The position numbers and the translations under genes are program-made. Below are positions 9,405-23,788 of a stretch of 64,000 nucleotides of DNA, in pieces (within the stretch, counting starts at the first letter, position 1; each line of letters opens with the position of its first letter). The notes beneath the pieces are model-generated. The model was not told the DNA's origin and searched no databases. It saw nothing but the letters and a program-made list of their open reading frames with translations. The stretch is from Streptomyces alfalfae (GTDB lineage: Bacteria > Actinomycetota > Actinomycetes > Streptomycetales > Streptomycetaceae), in the NCBI RefSeq assembly GCF_004127445.1, contig NZ_QEXM01000025.1:372001-436000 (forward strand), written 5' to 3'.

Positions 9405-10460
9405 CTATGCGGCCAGCGGCAGTTGGCAGACCAGCAGCTTTCCTGCCATGGTCACTCCGCCGTCCATGGCGATGGCCAGACCGTCGGCGTAGACATGGGG
9501 GCCCTCGATGACGGGCCCGCCGCCGTCCGACTCGTCCTCGGAGCCGACGTCGCCCAGGAGGTACGGGATGGGGCTGTGACCATGGACGACGCGCGTGCCG
9601 CCGTACATGTCGAGCAGTTCCCGCACGGCGGAGGGGCCCGATTCGTCGCGGAAGGCGAAGCGCTTGGTGAACTTCCGGAAAAGGTCCCAGCACTCGTCGG
9701 CGTCGTTGCGCGTCAGGGTCTCGCGGACCGTGTCGTTGACCGCCTCGATCGAGTCGCCGTAATCCAGGTAGGCGGTCGTGTCGGAGTGCATGAGGAGATG
9801 TCCGTCGGCCTCCTCCATCGCGTCCAGGCGGGCCATCCACTGCAGATGGTGGTCCTCCAGACGCTCCATGTCCGTCTTCTGGCCCCCGTTGAGCAGCCAT
9901 GCGGCCTGGAACGTGGCGGTGCCCGCGCCGGAGTTGACCGGGGTGTCGCCGAAGCGCTTGGCGCCGAGCAGGAGCAGCTCGTGGTTGCCGAGGAGCGCCT
10001 TGCAGTAGCCGCCAGCGGCGGCGGCCTCCGCGGAGAGGCGCATCACGAGGTCGATGACCCCGATGCCGTCGGGCCCGCGGTCGGTGAAGTCGCCGAGGAA
10101 CCACAGGCGCGCGTTGCCCGCGGACCAGTTCCCCTCGGCGTCGACGAGGCCCTGCTCGTGGAGCGCGGCCATCAGCTCGCCGAGATACCCGTGCACGTCG
10201 CCCACCACGAACAGCGGGCCGTGCTCCTCGCTCGCCCGCGGCTGCGGGGGTTCCGGCATGACCTGCACCTGCACGGTGTCCCCGCGGTTGATGACGGGCA
10301 GGTCGCGCTGTGTCGGCGTGTACCCGTCGGCCCCCGGATCACCGGGTGCTCCGGGGCCCGCCTCGGCGGGTCCGGTCGTCTCATGGACGTACGCCGGTAC
10401 GCGGAAGTCGCGCAGCGTCGCCGTCCGCACATCGGGTCCCTGACCGGCCCCCTGAGTCAT
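9405..10460 (-). CDS. Calcineurin-like metallophosphoesterase
   Basis: A 351-residue protein with the full metallophosphoesterase signature: GDVHGY near residue 90, GDFTDRGPDG near 122, GNHELLLL near 161, and the late VVHGHSP motif. These bind two metal ions and hydrolyse phosphoesters; relatives include diadenosine tetraphosphatase-like and serine/threonine phosphatase-like enzymes, and the substrate is unknown here. The first 80 residues are acidic and Pro/Gly-rich and precede the fold. The start at 10460 follows GGTGGAGGGG by 4-5 nt; an ATG 18 nt upstream is in frame but has no such site. Confidence 0.88.
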   Translation of the reverse strand: MTQGAGQGPDVRTATLRDFRVPAYVHETTGPAEAGPGAPGDPGADGYTPTQRDLPVINRGDTVQVQVMPEPPQPRASEEHGPLFVVGDVHGYLGELMAALHEQGLVDAEGNWSAGNARLWFLGDFTDRGPDGIGVIDLVMRLSAEAAAAGGYCKALLGNHELLLLGAKRFGDTPVNSGAGTATFQAAWLLNGGQKTDMERLEDHHLQWMARLDAMEEADGHLLMHSDTTAYLDYGDSIEAVNDTVRETLTRNDADECWDLFRKFTKRFAFRDESGPSAVRELLDMYGGTRVVHGHSPIPYLLGDVGSEDESDGGGPVIEGPHVYADGLAIAMDGGVTMAGKLLVCQLPLAA

Positions 10461-10675
10461 CGACCCCTCCACCACCATTGCGCCGCATCTGCACCGAGAT
10501 CGGACTGCCTGGTCGCAGCTGCCCGCGGTGTCGTCCGCCCATCATAGGAATGCGGCTCCCGCTGTGTGGTGCACCAGGGGTGGTGAATCGGTCCTTGGCC
10601 CCGGTTCACCGTGGTTTTCTCCCGAATTGGGCAGAGGTTTCCGTGTTGGTGGCCGACTGCTCACCCGCCCCTGCC

Positions 10676-10709
10676 CAGTGGATCTTCGGTGTCAGTGGAT
10701 CTTCGGTGT
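10676..10709. repeat. 17-bp perfect tandem duplication at the LacI-type gene stop
   Basis: CAGTGGATCTTCGGTGT occurs twice in direct succession (10676-10692, 10693-10709). The right copy abuts and overlaps by one base the stop codon of the leftward regulator, so the array is the start of its 3' untranslated region. Confidence 0.9.
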
Positions 10710-11830
10710 CAGCCCGGGCCGGGCGAGCGCGGCGGGCTGACCGTCGTGCGCGGCGGACGCCGCTCGGACGAGGTGCGCACGATCAGCTCGGTCGGTATGA
10801 CCCGCTCGACCGGTCCGCCCGTGTCCAGTCCCTCGATGGCGTCGATGAGGAGCTGCACGACGGCCGTGCCGATGCGCCGGGGCTTGAGCGAGAGCGTGGT
10901 GATCGGCGGCTCGGTGGTCGCGTACACCGTGGACTCGCTGCAGCAGACGAGCAGCAGGTCGTCGGGGACCCGCAGGCCGTACCGCCGGGCGGCGGCGAGG
11001 AGGTCGGTGCCGTTGGGGTCGAAGAGGCCGTAGACAGCGTCGGGCCGGTCGGGCCTGGCGAGCAGCCGGTCGGCGGCGACCGCTCCCGCGCAGGGGTCAT
11101 GGGCGGGGTAGGACTCGTAGACGGGGTCCTGGCCGACGCGTTCGCACCAGTTCAGATAGGCGGTCGTGGACAGGTGTGTGTAGGTGTCCGTGGTGGTGCC
11201 CGTGAGCAGGCCGATCCGGCGGGCGCCGGCGGCCGCGAGGTGGTCGAGGATCTCCAGGACCGCCGTCTCGTGGTCGTTGTCGACCCAGGCGGTGACCGGC
11301 AGGGAGCCGGCCGGGCGGCCGTCGGAGACCACCGGGAGGCCCTGGCGGACCAGCTCGCTGACCACCGGGTCGTGGTCGGAGGGGTCGACGACGACCGTCC
11401 CGTCGAGCGCGACGTTCGACCACACGTCGACCGGGCTGCGGCGGGAGGTGGCGGGCAGGATGACCAGGGCGTAGCCCCGGGCGAGGGCGGCGGAGGTGGC
11501 GGCTCTGGCCATCTCCGCGAAGTAGGCGAACTCGGTGAAGGTGAAAGGTTCATCCCCGTACGTGGTCACGGTCAGGCCGATGAGGCCCGACTTGCCGGTG
11601 CGGAGGGTTCGGGCCGCGGCGGAGGGGCGGTAGCCCAGCCGTTCGGCGACCTCGCGGACGTGGCGTCGGGTGGCGTCCGGCAGACGGCCCTTACCGTTGA
11701 GGGCATCGGAGACAGTCGTGATGGAGACACCGGCGGCGGCGGCGACATCTCTGATGCCCGCGCGGCTCTGCCGGTTCCCCCGGCGGGTAGTCTCCGCTCG
11801 GCTCACCTGGTGTTTACCTGCTGCTGTCAT
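10709..11830 (-). CDS. LacI-family transcriptional regulator
   Basis: A 373-residue LacI/GalR regulator. A basic start is followed by the helix-turn-helix IRDVAAAAGVSITTVSDALNGKGRLPDATR and hinge helix, then a periplasmic-binding-protein-like sensor domain ending with SLKPRRIGTAVVQLLIDAIEG. The ATG at 11830 places the HTH near residue 25; an upstream in-frame ATG would add 36 poorly conserved residues. LacI regulators usually control sugar uptake, but no transporter is adjacent. The gene sits upstream of and divergent to hisC, the same arrangement as in S. coelicolor, so it may act at a distance. A 17-bp duplication marks its end. Confidence 0.9.
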   Translation of the reverse strand: MTAAGKHQVSRAETTRRGNRQSRAGIRDVAAAAGVSITTVSDALNGKGRLPDATRRHVREVAERLGYRPSAAARTLRTGKSGLIGLTVTTYGDEPFTFTEFAYFAEMARAATSAALARGYALVILPATSRRSPVDVWSNVALDGTVVVDPSDHDPVVSELVRQGLPVVSDGRPAGSLPVTAWVDNDHETAVLEILDHLAAAGARRIGLLTGTTTDTYTHLSTTAYLNWCERVGQDPVYESYPAHDPCAGAVAADRLLARPDRPDAVYGLFDPNGTDLLAAARRYGLRVPDDLLLVCCSESTVYATTEPPITTLSLKPRRIGTAVVQLLIDAIEGLDTGGPVERVIPTELIVRTSSERRPPRTTVSPPRSPGPG

Positions 11831-12226
11831 GGCGAGCCGATAGTAGGGCTCATCGGCTTGGATAGCGCGGGTGCATATGCAGCCGTTGACAGGCACGTTT
11901 CTGCAAGGCCGTGGATGCACAATGACCTTGGAAACCAATGGAGTTGAGGTCTGAGACAGTGGCCTTCACTGATCGTCTCGATGGGCCCTGATTGATGTGC
12001 CAGGTCTCGGGGAGGTCTCAACTCACCTTCACGGGGGACGCGCGCCACGGTGCAAGCCACGGCGCACGGGGGAGCACGGGCGCTCCCTCTGTCCCGGGGC
12101 GCCGCACGGGAGACGGCGCCGTGGTCGCTCGTCCGCGGATCTCGGCAGGCCATTCGCAGCGGCGGCGAATCCTCATAAGGTAAGCAGTATTCGAACTGTG
12201 TTGGCACTGGCACGAGGAGGACTGCG
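11831..12226. other. Divergent intergenic region, LacI-type regulator / hisC
   Basis: A stretch of 396 bp holds no convincing gene. It must carry promoters for both flanking genes. An imperfect palindrome CCTTGGAAACCAATGG at 11926-11941 is about 95 bp before the regulator start and could be an autoregulatory operator, but LacI operators usually have a central CG, which this lacks. The 60 bp before hisC are comparatively AT-rich (CTCATAAGGTAAGCAGTATT), which fits a promoter. Confidence 0.4.
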
Positions 12227-13306
12227 GTGAGCGAGACGAGCCCGAGGCTGCGCGCCGAGCTGGAGGGTATTCCCACCTACAAGCCGGGCAAGCCCGCCGC
12301 GACGGACGGTCCCGCGGCCTACAAGCTGTCCTCCAACGAGAACCCCTACCCGCCGCTGCCGGGCGTCATGGAGAGCACGCTCGCCGCCGCCGCGTCCTTC
12401 AACCGCTACCCCGACATGGCCTGCACGGCCCTGATGAGCGAGCTGGCCGACCGCTTCGGGGTGCCGGCGTCGCACATCGCGACCGGCACCGGCTCCGTCG
12501 GCGTCGCCCAGCAGCTGCTCCAGGCGACCGCGGGCCCGGGTGACGAGGTCATCTACGCCTGGCGGTCCTTCGAGGCGTACCCGATCATCACGCAGGTCAG
12601 CGGGGCGACGTCGGTGCGGGTGCCGCTGACGGAGGGCGAGGTGCACGACCTGGACGCGATGGCCGCCGCCATCACGGACCGCACCCGCCTCATCTTTGTC
12701 TGCAACCCCAACAACCCCACCGGCACCGTGGTCCGCAGGGCCGAGCTCGAACGGTTCCTCGACCGGGTGCCGAGCGACGTCCTCGTGGTGCTCGACGAGG
12801 CGTACCGCGAGTTCATCCGTGACCCCGAGGTCCCGGACGGCGTCGAGATCTACCGCGACCGTCCCAACGTCTGCGTCCTGCGGACGTTCTCCAAGGCGTA
12901 CGGCCTCGCGGGGCTGCGCGTCGGCTTCGCGGTCGCCCACGAGCCGGTGGCCGCCGCGCTGCGCAAGACGGCGGTGCCCTTCGGTGTGAGCCAGCTCGCG
13001 CAGGACGCGGCCGTGGCGTCGCTGCGGGCCGAGGACGAGCTGATGGGCCGCGTCGGCGCGCTGGTCGCCGAGCGGACGCGGGTGGTCGACGCGCTGCGGG
13101 GCCAGGGCTGGACGGTGCCCGAGACGCAGGCGAACTTCGTCTGGCTGCGGCTCGGCGACCGTACGACCGACTTCGCCGCCGCCTGTGAGAAGGCGGGCGT
13201 CGTGGTGCGGCCGTTCGCGGGCGAGGGGATGCGGGCCACGATCGGCGAGACCGAGGCCAACGACATCTTCCTGCGGGCGGCCGAGGAGTTCCGCAAGGAG
13301 CTCTGA
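12227..13306 (+). CDS. hisC: Histidinol-phosphate / aromatic aminotransferase
   Basis: A 359-residue fold-type I aminotransferase. Characteristic segments are [16 protein letters not shown] at the start, [10 protein letters not shown] near residue 160, LDEAYREF near 187 and the PLP lysine in [16 protein letters not shown] near 224. Proteins of this group convert histidinol phosphate to imidazole-acetol phosphate and often also transaminate phenylpyruvate and hydroxyphenylpyruvate. Because it is isolated from his genes and is the SCO3944-like second copy (hisC2), an aromatic role is possible. The GTG start follows an excellent GAGGAGG site. A strong terminator separates it from cydA. Confidence 0.92.
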   Translation: MSETSPRLRAELEGIPTYKPGKPAATDGPAAYKLSSNENPYPPLPGVMESTLAAAASFNRYPDMACTALMSELADRFGVPASHIATGTGSVGVAQQLLQATAGPGDEVIYAWRSFEAYPIITQVSGATSVRVPLTEGEVHDLDAMAAAITDRTRLIFVCNPNNPTGTVVRRAELERFLDRVPSDVLVVLDEAYREFIRDPEVPDGVEIYRDRPNVCVLRTFSKAYGLAGLRVGFAVAHEPVAAALRKTAVPFGVSQLAQDAAVASLRAEDELMGRVGALVAERTRVVDALRGQGWTVPETQANFVWLRLGDRTTDFAAACEKAGVVVRPFAGEGMRATIGETEANDIFLRAAEEFRKEL

Positions 13307-13364
13307 CCCCCGGCCGGCGCGGAGCTTCGCCTCGCGCGCCTCTTCCCGCGCCCTTGATCACGGC

Positions 13365-13395
13365 AAGGCCCCGGACTCGCGAGAGCCGGGGCCTT
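13365..13395 (+). terminator. Terminator after hisC
   Basis: A perfect 10-bp stem (AAGGCCCCGG / CCGGGGCCTT) encloses an 11-nt loop that is itself partly self-complementary (CTCGCGAG). It lies about 60 bp after the hisC stop. Confidence 0.85.
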
Positions 13396-13592
13396 CTCGC
13401 GTGCGGTCGGCGGGCCCCGGCCCGGGCCTCGGTGGCCGTACCCGCCCCAAGGCTCCCGGCCGGGCATCGGTGGCGTAGCCGTGCCCGCCCCTGGCCGTGT
13501 TCGGGCCCCGGAAGCCATACCCGTGTTCGCACTTGTGTTCGTATCCCTCCACGCCCGAGGGGGCGCTGTGACGAGCAAGACAGGGACCCCCC

Positions 13593-13622
13593 TTGGGATG
13601 CGTGAATCCGGTACGACATAAT
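13593..13622 (+). promoter_or_regulatory. Candidate cydA promoter
   Basis: TTGGGA at 13593-13598 and CATAAT at 13617-13622 are separated by 18 bp, a fair vegetative promoter. Transcription would start near 13629, just before the Rex-type operator, which makes repression by Rex easy to understand. Confidence 0.55.
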
Positions 13623-13631
13623 GCTTGTGAA

Positions 13632-13647
13632 TGTGAACGCGTTCACA
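13632..13647. promoter_or_regulatory. Rex operator (ROP) upstream of cydA
   Basis: The 16-bp sequence TGTGAACGCGTTCACA is a perfect palindrome and exactly fits the Rex operator form TGTGAACnnnTTCACA known from S. coelicolor. Rex is a redox repressor that leaves DNA when the NADH/NAD ratio rises under oxygen limitation, inducing cytochrome bd. The site lies about 85 bp before the cydA start. Confidence 0.93.
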
Positions 13648-13730
13648 AGCGTGCCCGGTTCCTCCGGAGATCAACGGGACAGGCGGGTACAAACTGCCGC
13701 TTTGACCACGGCGAGTAAGGAGATGACGCA

Positions 13731-15275
13731 GTGGACCTGGCTCTGGCGCCGGAGACATTGGCGCGATGGCAGTTCGGCATCACGACCGTCTACCACTTCC
13801 TGTTCGTTCCCCTGACGATCTCCCTCGCCGCCCTGACGGCGATCCTCGAGACCGCCTGGGTCCGCACGGGCAAGGAGCACTACCTCAGAGCGACCAAGTT
13901 CTGGGGCAAGCTGTTCCTGATCAACATCGCGATGGGGGTCGTCACCGGCATCGTGCAGGAGTTCCAGTTCGGCATGAACTGGTCCGACTACTCGCGCTTC
14001 GTCGGGGACGTCTTCGGGGCGCCGCTGGCCTTCGAGGCGCTGATCGCCTTCTTCTTCGAGTCGACCTTCATCGGCCTGTGGATCTTCGGCTGGGACAAGC
14101 TCCCCAAGAAGCTGCACTGCGCCACGATCTGGATCGTCTCGATCGGCACGATCCTCTCGGCGTACTTCATCATCGCCGCCAACGCCTTTATGCAGCACCC
14201 GGTCGGCTACAAGATCGTGGAGCGGGACGGCGTCAAGCGCGCGGAGCTCACCGACTTCGCGAAGGTGCTCTTCCAGGAGACGGCGCTGGTCAACTTCTTC
14301 CACGTCATCTCGGCGGCCATCCTGGTCGGCGGCGCCTTCATGACCGGCATCGCCATCGTCCACCTGCGCAAGAAGCGGCACATCCGCACCATGCGCACCT
14401 CGCTGCGGCTCGGCCTGGTCACCGCCTTCGTGGGCACGCTGCTCACCGTGGTCAGCGCCGACACCCTCGGCAAGGTCATGTACGAGCAGCAGCCGATGAA
14501 GATGTCGGCGGCCGAGGCGCTGTGGGAGTCGGAGAAGCCGGCGCCGTTCTCGATCTTCGCCTACGGGGACGTCTCCGAGGGACACAACAAGGTGGCCATC
14601 GAGGTCCCCGGCGTCCTGTCCTTCCTGGCCAAGAACAACTTCCACGCCGAGATCCCCGGCATCAACGACCTCAACAAGGAGGCGCGGGAGAAGTTCGGGC
14701 CCGGCGACTACCGGCCCAACATCCCCACCGCCTACTGGTCCTACCGCTGGATGATCGGCTTCGGCGGGGTCTCGATGGCCCTGTGCACGGCGGGCCTCTG
14801 GCTGACGCGGAAAAAGTTCTGGCTGGCGCCCGAGCACCGCACGGGGGCGGACGAGATCCCCAAGCTCATGCTCACCAAGAACCGGGAGCTCGCTCCCAGG
14901 ATCGGCTCGTGGTGGTGGCGGCTCTCGCAGTGGACGCTGATCTTCCCCCTCATCGGCACGGCCTGGGGCTGGATCTTCACCGAGACGGGCCGGCAGCCCT
15001 GGGTGGTCTACGGCGTGCTGCGCACCGAGGACGCGGTCTCCCCCGGCGTCTCCCAGGGCGAAGTGCTCACCTCGCTGATCGGCTTCACGCTGATCTACGC
15101 GGTCCTCGCCGTGATCGAGGTGAGGCTGCTGCTCAAGTACGTCAGGCAGGGGCCGCCCGAGCTCACGGAGGCGGACCTGAACCCACCGACCAAGATCGGG
15201 GGCCCCGGCTCGGGCAAGGGCTCGGACAGCGATTCCGACGCCGACGCCGACCGGCCCATGGCCTTCTCGTACTGA
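13731..15275 (+). CDS. cydA: Cytochrome bd ubiquinol/menaquinol oxidase subunit I
   Basis: A 514-residue polytopic protein and the main catalytic subunit of the high-affinity terminal oxidase. It begins LARWQFGITTVYHFLFVPLT, with the conserved His ligand, and keeps segments GIVQEFQFGMNWSDYSRFVGDVFG, FFFESTFIGLWIFGWDKL and the later GRQPWVVYGVLRT typical of CydA. The tail is hydrophilic and acidic (SDSDSDADADRP). The GTG start has AAGGAGA at a good distance. It is the first gene of cydA-cydB-cydCD, with 19 bp and then 15 bp between genes, behind a Rex operator, so induction under low oxygen is expected. Confidence 0.97.
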   Translation: MDLALAPETLARWQFGITTVYHFLFVPLTISLAALTAILETAWVRTGKEHYLRATKFWGKLFLINIAMGVVTGIVQEFQFGMNWSDYSRFVGDVFGAPLAFEALIAFFFESTFIGLWIFGWDKLPKKLHCATIWIVSIGTILSAYFIIAANAFMQHPVGYKIVERDGVKRAELTDFAKVLFQETALVNFFHVISAAILVGGAFMTGIAIVHLRKKRHIRTMRTSLRLGLVTAFVGTLLTVVSADTLGKVMYEQQPMKMSAAEALWESEKPAPFSIFAYGDVSEGHNKVAIEVPGVLSFLAKNNFHAEIPGINDLNKEAREKFGPGDYRPNIPTAYWSYRWMIGFGGVSMALCTAGLWLTRKKFWLAPEHRTGADEIPKLMLTKNRELAPRIGSWWWRLSQWTLIFPLIGTAWGWIFTETGRQPWVVYGVLRTEDAVSPGVSQGEVLTSLIGFTLIYAVLAVIEVRLLLKYVRQGPPELTEADLNPPTKIGGPGSGKGSDSDSDADADRPMAFSY

Positions 15276-15294
15276 AGGAAGGAGCGACCAGGCC

Positions 15295-16299
15295 ATGCAA
15301 CTTCACGACATATGGTTCGTACTGATCGCCGTCCTGTGGATCGGCTACTTCTTCCTGGAGGGCTTCGACTTCGGCATCGGGGTCCTGACCAAGCTGCTCG
15401 CCCGGAACCGGGTGGAGAAGCGGGTCCTCATCAACACCATCGGCCCCGTCTGGGACGGCAACGAGGTGTGGCTGCTCACGGCGGGCGGCGCGACCTTCGC
15501 CGCCTTCCCCGAGTGGTACGCGACGCTGTTCTCCGGCTTCTACCTGCCGCTGCTGCTCATCCTGGTCTGCCTGATCGTGCGGGGCGTGGCCTTCGAGTAC
15601 CGGGCGAAGCGGCCGGAGGAGCGGTGGCAGACCAACTGGGAGCACGCGATCTTCTGGACGTCGCTGATCCCCGCGGTCATGTGGGGCGTCGCCTTCGGGA
15701 ACATCGTGCGCGGCGTGGAGATCGACGCCCACAAGGAGTACGTGGGTTCCTTCTTCGACCTGCTCAACCCGTACGCGATCCTGGGCGGTCTCGTCACGCT
15801 GACGCTGTTCACCTTCCACGGAGCGGTGTTCGCCTCGCTCAAGACGGTGGGCGACATCCGGGTACGGGCCCGCAAGGCGGCACTGGGCCTCGGGCTCGTC
15901 ACGGCGGTGCTCGCGCTCGGGTTCCTGCTCTGGACGCAGGCCGACAAGGGTGACGGCAAGAGCCTGATCGCGATGGTGGTGGCGGTCCTGGCGCTGCTCG
16001 GAGCCATCGTGGCCATCAAGGCGGGGCGCGAGGGCTGGTCGTTCGCGCTGTCGGGCGTCACGATCGCGGCGGCCGTCGCGATGCTCTTCCTGACGCTCTT
16101 CCCGAACGTCATGCCGTCGTCGCTGAACGAGGAGTGGAGCCTCACGGTCACCAACGCCTCGTCGAGCCCGTACACGCTGCGGATCATGACCTGGTGCGCG
16201 GTCATCGCGACGCCCGTCGTCCTGCTCTACCAGGGGTGGACGTACTGGGTGTTCCGCAAGCGGATCGGGACGCAGCACATCGCCGACGCCGCGCACTGA
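15295..16299 (+). CDS. cydB: Cytochrome bd oxidase subunit II
   Basis: A 334-residue integral membrane subunit of cytochrome bd. The N-terminal DIWFVLIAVLWIGYFFLEGFDFGIG is diagnostic for CydB, followed by GPVWDGNEVWLLTAGG and a run of eight or so further membrane helices. It pairs with CydA to form the oxidase in the cytoplasmic membrane. The ATG is preceded by GAAGGAAGGAG; the 19-bp gap from cydA implies one transcript. Nothing is unusual in length or composition. Confidence 0.97.
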   Translation: MQLHDIWFVLIAVLWIGYFFLEGFDFGIGVLTKLLARNRVEKRVLINTIGPVWDGNEVWLLTAGGATFAAFPEWYATLFSGFYLPLLLILVCLIVRGVAFEYRAKRPEERWQTNWEHAIFWTSLIPAVMWGVAFGNIVRGVEIDAHKEYVGSFFDLLNPYAILGGLVTLTLFTFHGAVFASLKTVGDIRVRARKAALGLGLVTAVLALGFLLWTQADKGDGKSLIAMVVAVLALLGAIVAIKAGREGWSFALSGVTIAAAVAMLFLTLFPNVMPSSLNEEWSLTVTNASSSPYTLRIMTWCAVIATPVVLLYQGWTYWVFRKRIGTQHIADAAH

Positions 16300-16314
16300 C
16301 TCGCCCCGGAGGGT

Positions 16315-19842
<3,528 letters not shown>

Positions 19843-19863
19843 GGGCGGCCCCGCCTGACCGAG

Positions 19864-19884
19864 GCCGCCGCCCCCGGCGGCTTT
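19864..19884 (+). terminator. Terminator after cydCD
   Basis: A 7-bp GC stem (GCCGCCG / CGGCGGC) with a CCCC loop followed by TTT, 22 bp after the cydCD stop. A good candidate for the end of the cyd operon. Confidence 0.65.
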
Positions 19885-19919
19885 CCGGGGCCCGGCACGG
19901 CTCCGACTTTCCCCCGTAA

Positions 19920-21671
<1,752 letters not shown>

Positions 21672-21695
21672 CCCGGCCCGGCATGGGCGCGGGCC

Positions 21696-22661
21696 CTAGG
21701 CCGGGGGCCGCTGGGCCTCGTGGTGGTGGTCGGCCAGGATCTGTTCGATCACCACGGCCACGCCGTCGTCGTTGTTGGCGACCGTGCGGCCGGAGGCGGC
21801 GGCGATGACGTCGGGGTGGGCGTTGCCCATCGCGTACGACGTGCCCGCCCAGCTCAGCATCTCTATGTCGTTGGGCATGTCCCCGAAGGCGACGACCTCG
21901 GCGGGCGTGATGCCGCGCTCGGCGCAGCACAGCTCCAGCGTGCTGGCCTTGGAGACGCCGGGGCCGCTGATCTCCAGGAGCGCGCTGGGGCTGGAACGGG
22001 TGACCGTCGCCCGGTCCCCGACGGCCGCCCGCGCCACCACCAGGAAGTCGTCGGGCGCGAGCTCCGGGTGGAAGGCGAGGATCTTGAGCACGGGCTGCTC
22101 GGCCACCGCGGGGTCCGCGGGGATCTCCGCGAGGAGCTTCTCGGCGGGCGCGACGCTCTCGCCGGGCTCCATGTGCAGCGGCGGATACGTCTCCTCGTGG
22201 TGCAGGCCCCCGGTCCGCTCGACCGCGAAGGACGTGCCCGGTGAGGCGGCACGGACCCTGCGGACGACGTCGAGGGCGCACTCCCGCTCCAGCTCGCGGA
22301 CCTTGACGAAGCTGTGGGCGCCGGGGCCGCCGTGCAGATCGACCACCGCCGCGCCGTTTCCGCAGATGGCGAGGCCGTGACCGTGGACGTGGGCGCTGAC
22401 GACGTCCATCCAGCGGGCCGGGCGGCCGGTCACGAAGAAGACCTCGATCCCGGCGGCCTCGGCGGCGGCGAGCGCGGCGATCGTGCGGTCGGAGACCGTC
22501 TTGTCGTCGCGCAGCAGCGTGCCGTCCAGGTCCGTGGCGATCAGCCGCGGACGCGGCCCGGGCCGGTCGACCTGGCCGGTCCGGGCGATCCGGCCGGTCC
22601 GGTCGGTCGTGGCCGGGGCGTTCGGGGCGGGGGTCTGGGGCCCTGGGGTAGCTGAGGTCAC
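21696..22661 (-). CDS. HAD-superfamily (Cof-type) phosphatase
   Basis: A 321-residue HAD IIB hydrolase. Motif I is [15 protein letters not shown], motif II VTGRP, and motifs III/IV appear in KASTLELCCAERGI and [13 protein letters not shown]. Such enzymes dephosphorylate sugar phosphates, nucleotides or cofactors; the substrate cannot be told. The N-terminus before motif I is Pro/Thr/Arg-rich and variable, so the start is uncertain: I chose a GTG (VTSATPG), but an in-frame ATG at 22712 would add 17 residues. A paralogue with the same motif order lies at 32.8 kb. The gene is convergent with the histidine kinase and only 61 bp from the LLM oxidoreductase gene. Confidence 0.85.
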   Translation of the reverse strand: MTSATPGPQTPAPNAPATTDRTGRIARTGQVDRPGPRPRLIATDLDGTLLRDDKTVSDRTIAALAAAEAAGIEVFFVTGRPARWMDVVSAHVHGHGLAICGNGAAVVDLHGGPGAHSFVKVRELERECALDVVRRVRAASPGTSFAVERTGGLHHEETYPPLHMEPGESVAPAEKLLAEIPADPAVAEQPVLKILAFHPELAPDDFLVVARAAVGDRATVTRSSPSALLEISGPGVSKASTLELCCAERGITPAEVVAFGDMPNDIEMLSWAGTSYAMGNAHPDVIAAASGRTVANNDDGVAVVIEQILADHHHEAQRPPA

Positions 22662-22722
22662 GCCACCGATTGTCCCGCACCGACGTGCACGGGCGTGCGG
22701 TGGGGCGCACATCTGAGAGCCA

Positions 22723-23646
22723 TCAGGACTTGATCCCGTCCGTGTTCAACTGGCCCGACGCCTCCAGGGCGATCCGCTCGAAGATCTTCTCGTCCGCCGC
22801 GAAGCAGGTGCCGGGCAGCGGCCAGTGCAGCACGATCTCGTCGAAGCCCAGGTCCGCGTGGTGACCGGCGAAGTCGACGAAGGCGTCGAAGGAGTCCAGG
22901 GGCCGGTCGGGCGTGAAACCGGTCAGCAGGATCTTGTCGACGTCGGCGACGTCCCGGCCGATCTCGTCACAGGCGGCCGTGAGCTTCTCGACCTGTCCGC
23001 GGATGGCTTGAAGTGACTGCTCCGGGGTGCCGGTCTCGAAGAGCTTCGGGTCGCCCGTGGTGACCCAGGCCTGCCCGTGGCGCGCGGCGAGCCGCAGCCC
23101 GCGCGGCCCGGTCGCGGCCACGGCGAAGGGCAGCCGCGGGCGCTGCACGCAGCCGGGGATGTTCCGCACCTCGGTGGCGGAGTAGTGCGTTCCGTCGTAC
23201 GAGACGACGTCCTCGGTGAGGAGCCGGTCGAGCAGGGGCAGGAACTCGCCGAAGTGGTCGGCCCGCTCACGCGGCGTCCAGGGCTCCTCGCCGCTCGCCC
23301 GCAGCGCCGTCGCGTCGAACCCGTTGCCGCCCGCGCCGATGCCGAGGGTGATCCGGCCGTTCGACACGTCGTCGAGAGTGATCAACTCCTTGGCGAGGGT
23401 CACTGGGTGCCGGAAGTTGGGCGAGGTCACGAGGGTGCCGAGGCGAATCCGCTCGGTGGCCGCGGCGGCGGCGGTCAGCGTGGGCACCGCCCCGAACCAG
23501 GGCCCGTCACGGAAACTCCGCCAGGAGAGGTGGTCATAGGTGTACGCGGTGTGGAAACCGAGCTCTTCCGCACGCTGCCAGCGCTCCCTGCCACCCTCGT
23601 GCCAGCGGCGGACAGGCAGGATCACGGTGCTCAGACGCAGGTTCAT
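22723..23646 (-). CDS. LLM-class F420-dependent oxidoreductase
   Basis: A 307-residue luciferase-like monooxygenase-family protein. It begins LRLSTVILPVRRW and shows the barrel landmarks TAYTYDHLSWR, TERIRLGTLVTSPNFRHPVTLAKELITLDDVSNGRITLGIGAGGN and LPFAVAATGPRGLRLAARHGQAWV. Actinobacterial members of this type mostly use coenzyme F420 rather than FMN. Substrate unknown. The ATG is the first residue of the conserved fold. It sits upstream of the HAD phosphatase in the same direction with 61 bp between, so co-transcription is possible. Confidence 0.88.
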   Translation of the reverse strand: MNLRLSTVILPVRRWHEGGRERWQRAEELGFHTAYTYDHLSWRSFRDGPWFGAVPTLTAAAAATERIRLGTLVTSPNFRHPVTLAKELITLDDVSNGRITLGIGAGGNGFDATALRASGEEPWTPRERADHFGEFLPLLDRLLTEDVVSYDGTHYSATEVRNIPGCVQRPRLPFAVAATGPRGLRLAARHGQAWVTTGDPKLFETGTPEQSLQAIRGQVEKLTAACDEIGRDVADVDKILLTGFTPDRPLDSFDAFVDFAGHHADLGFDEIVLHWPLPGTCFAADEKIFERIALEASGQLNTDGIKS

Positions 23647-23672
23647 GGCCCCGAGCGTATGTCCGCCCGAAG

Positions 23673-23788
23673 CCCGGCCGCTCAGCGGACCCGGGAGCAG
23701 TGGCCGGCGACTCAGCGGACCGGGAGCAGTGGCCGGCCGCTCGGAGGGATCTGAGGCAGCGGCCGGCCGCTCAGCGGACCTGGGAGCT
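23673..23788. repeat. 29-30-bp tandem repeat, four copies, crossing a stop codon
   Basis: Units start at 23673, 23702, 23731 and 23761. Units 1, 2 and 4 share CTCAGCGGACC followed by GGGAGC; unit 3 is diverged. Unit 4 includes the last codons and stop of the leftward gene ending at 23771, and the others lie in its 3' region. Confidence 0.8.

Noticed and set aside
8212..10104. 630-codon leftward frame across two genes
   Set aside because: Shadow frame; the metallophosphoesterase and membrane protein frames carry clear motifs instead.
11886..11891. TTGACA considered as a promoter -35 toward hisC
   Set aside because: No acceptable -10 at 16-19 bp, and hisC is over 300 bp away.
21672..21705. 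CCCGGCC/GGCCGGG hairpin between the histidine kinase and HAD genes
   Set aside because: Only a 7-bp stem with a 20-nt loop, expected often by chance at this GC content.
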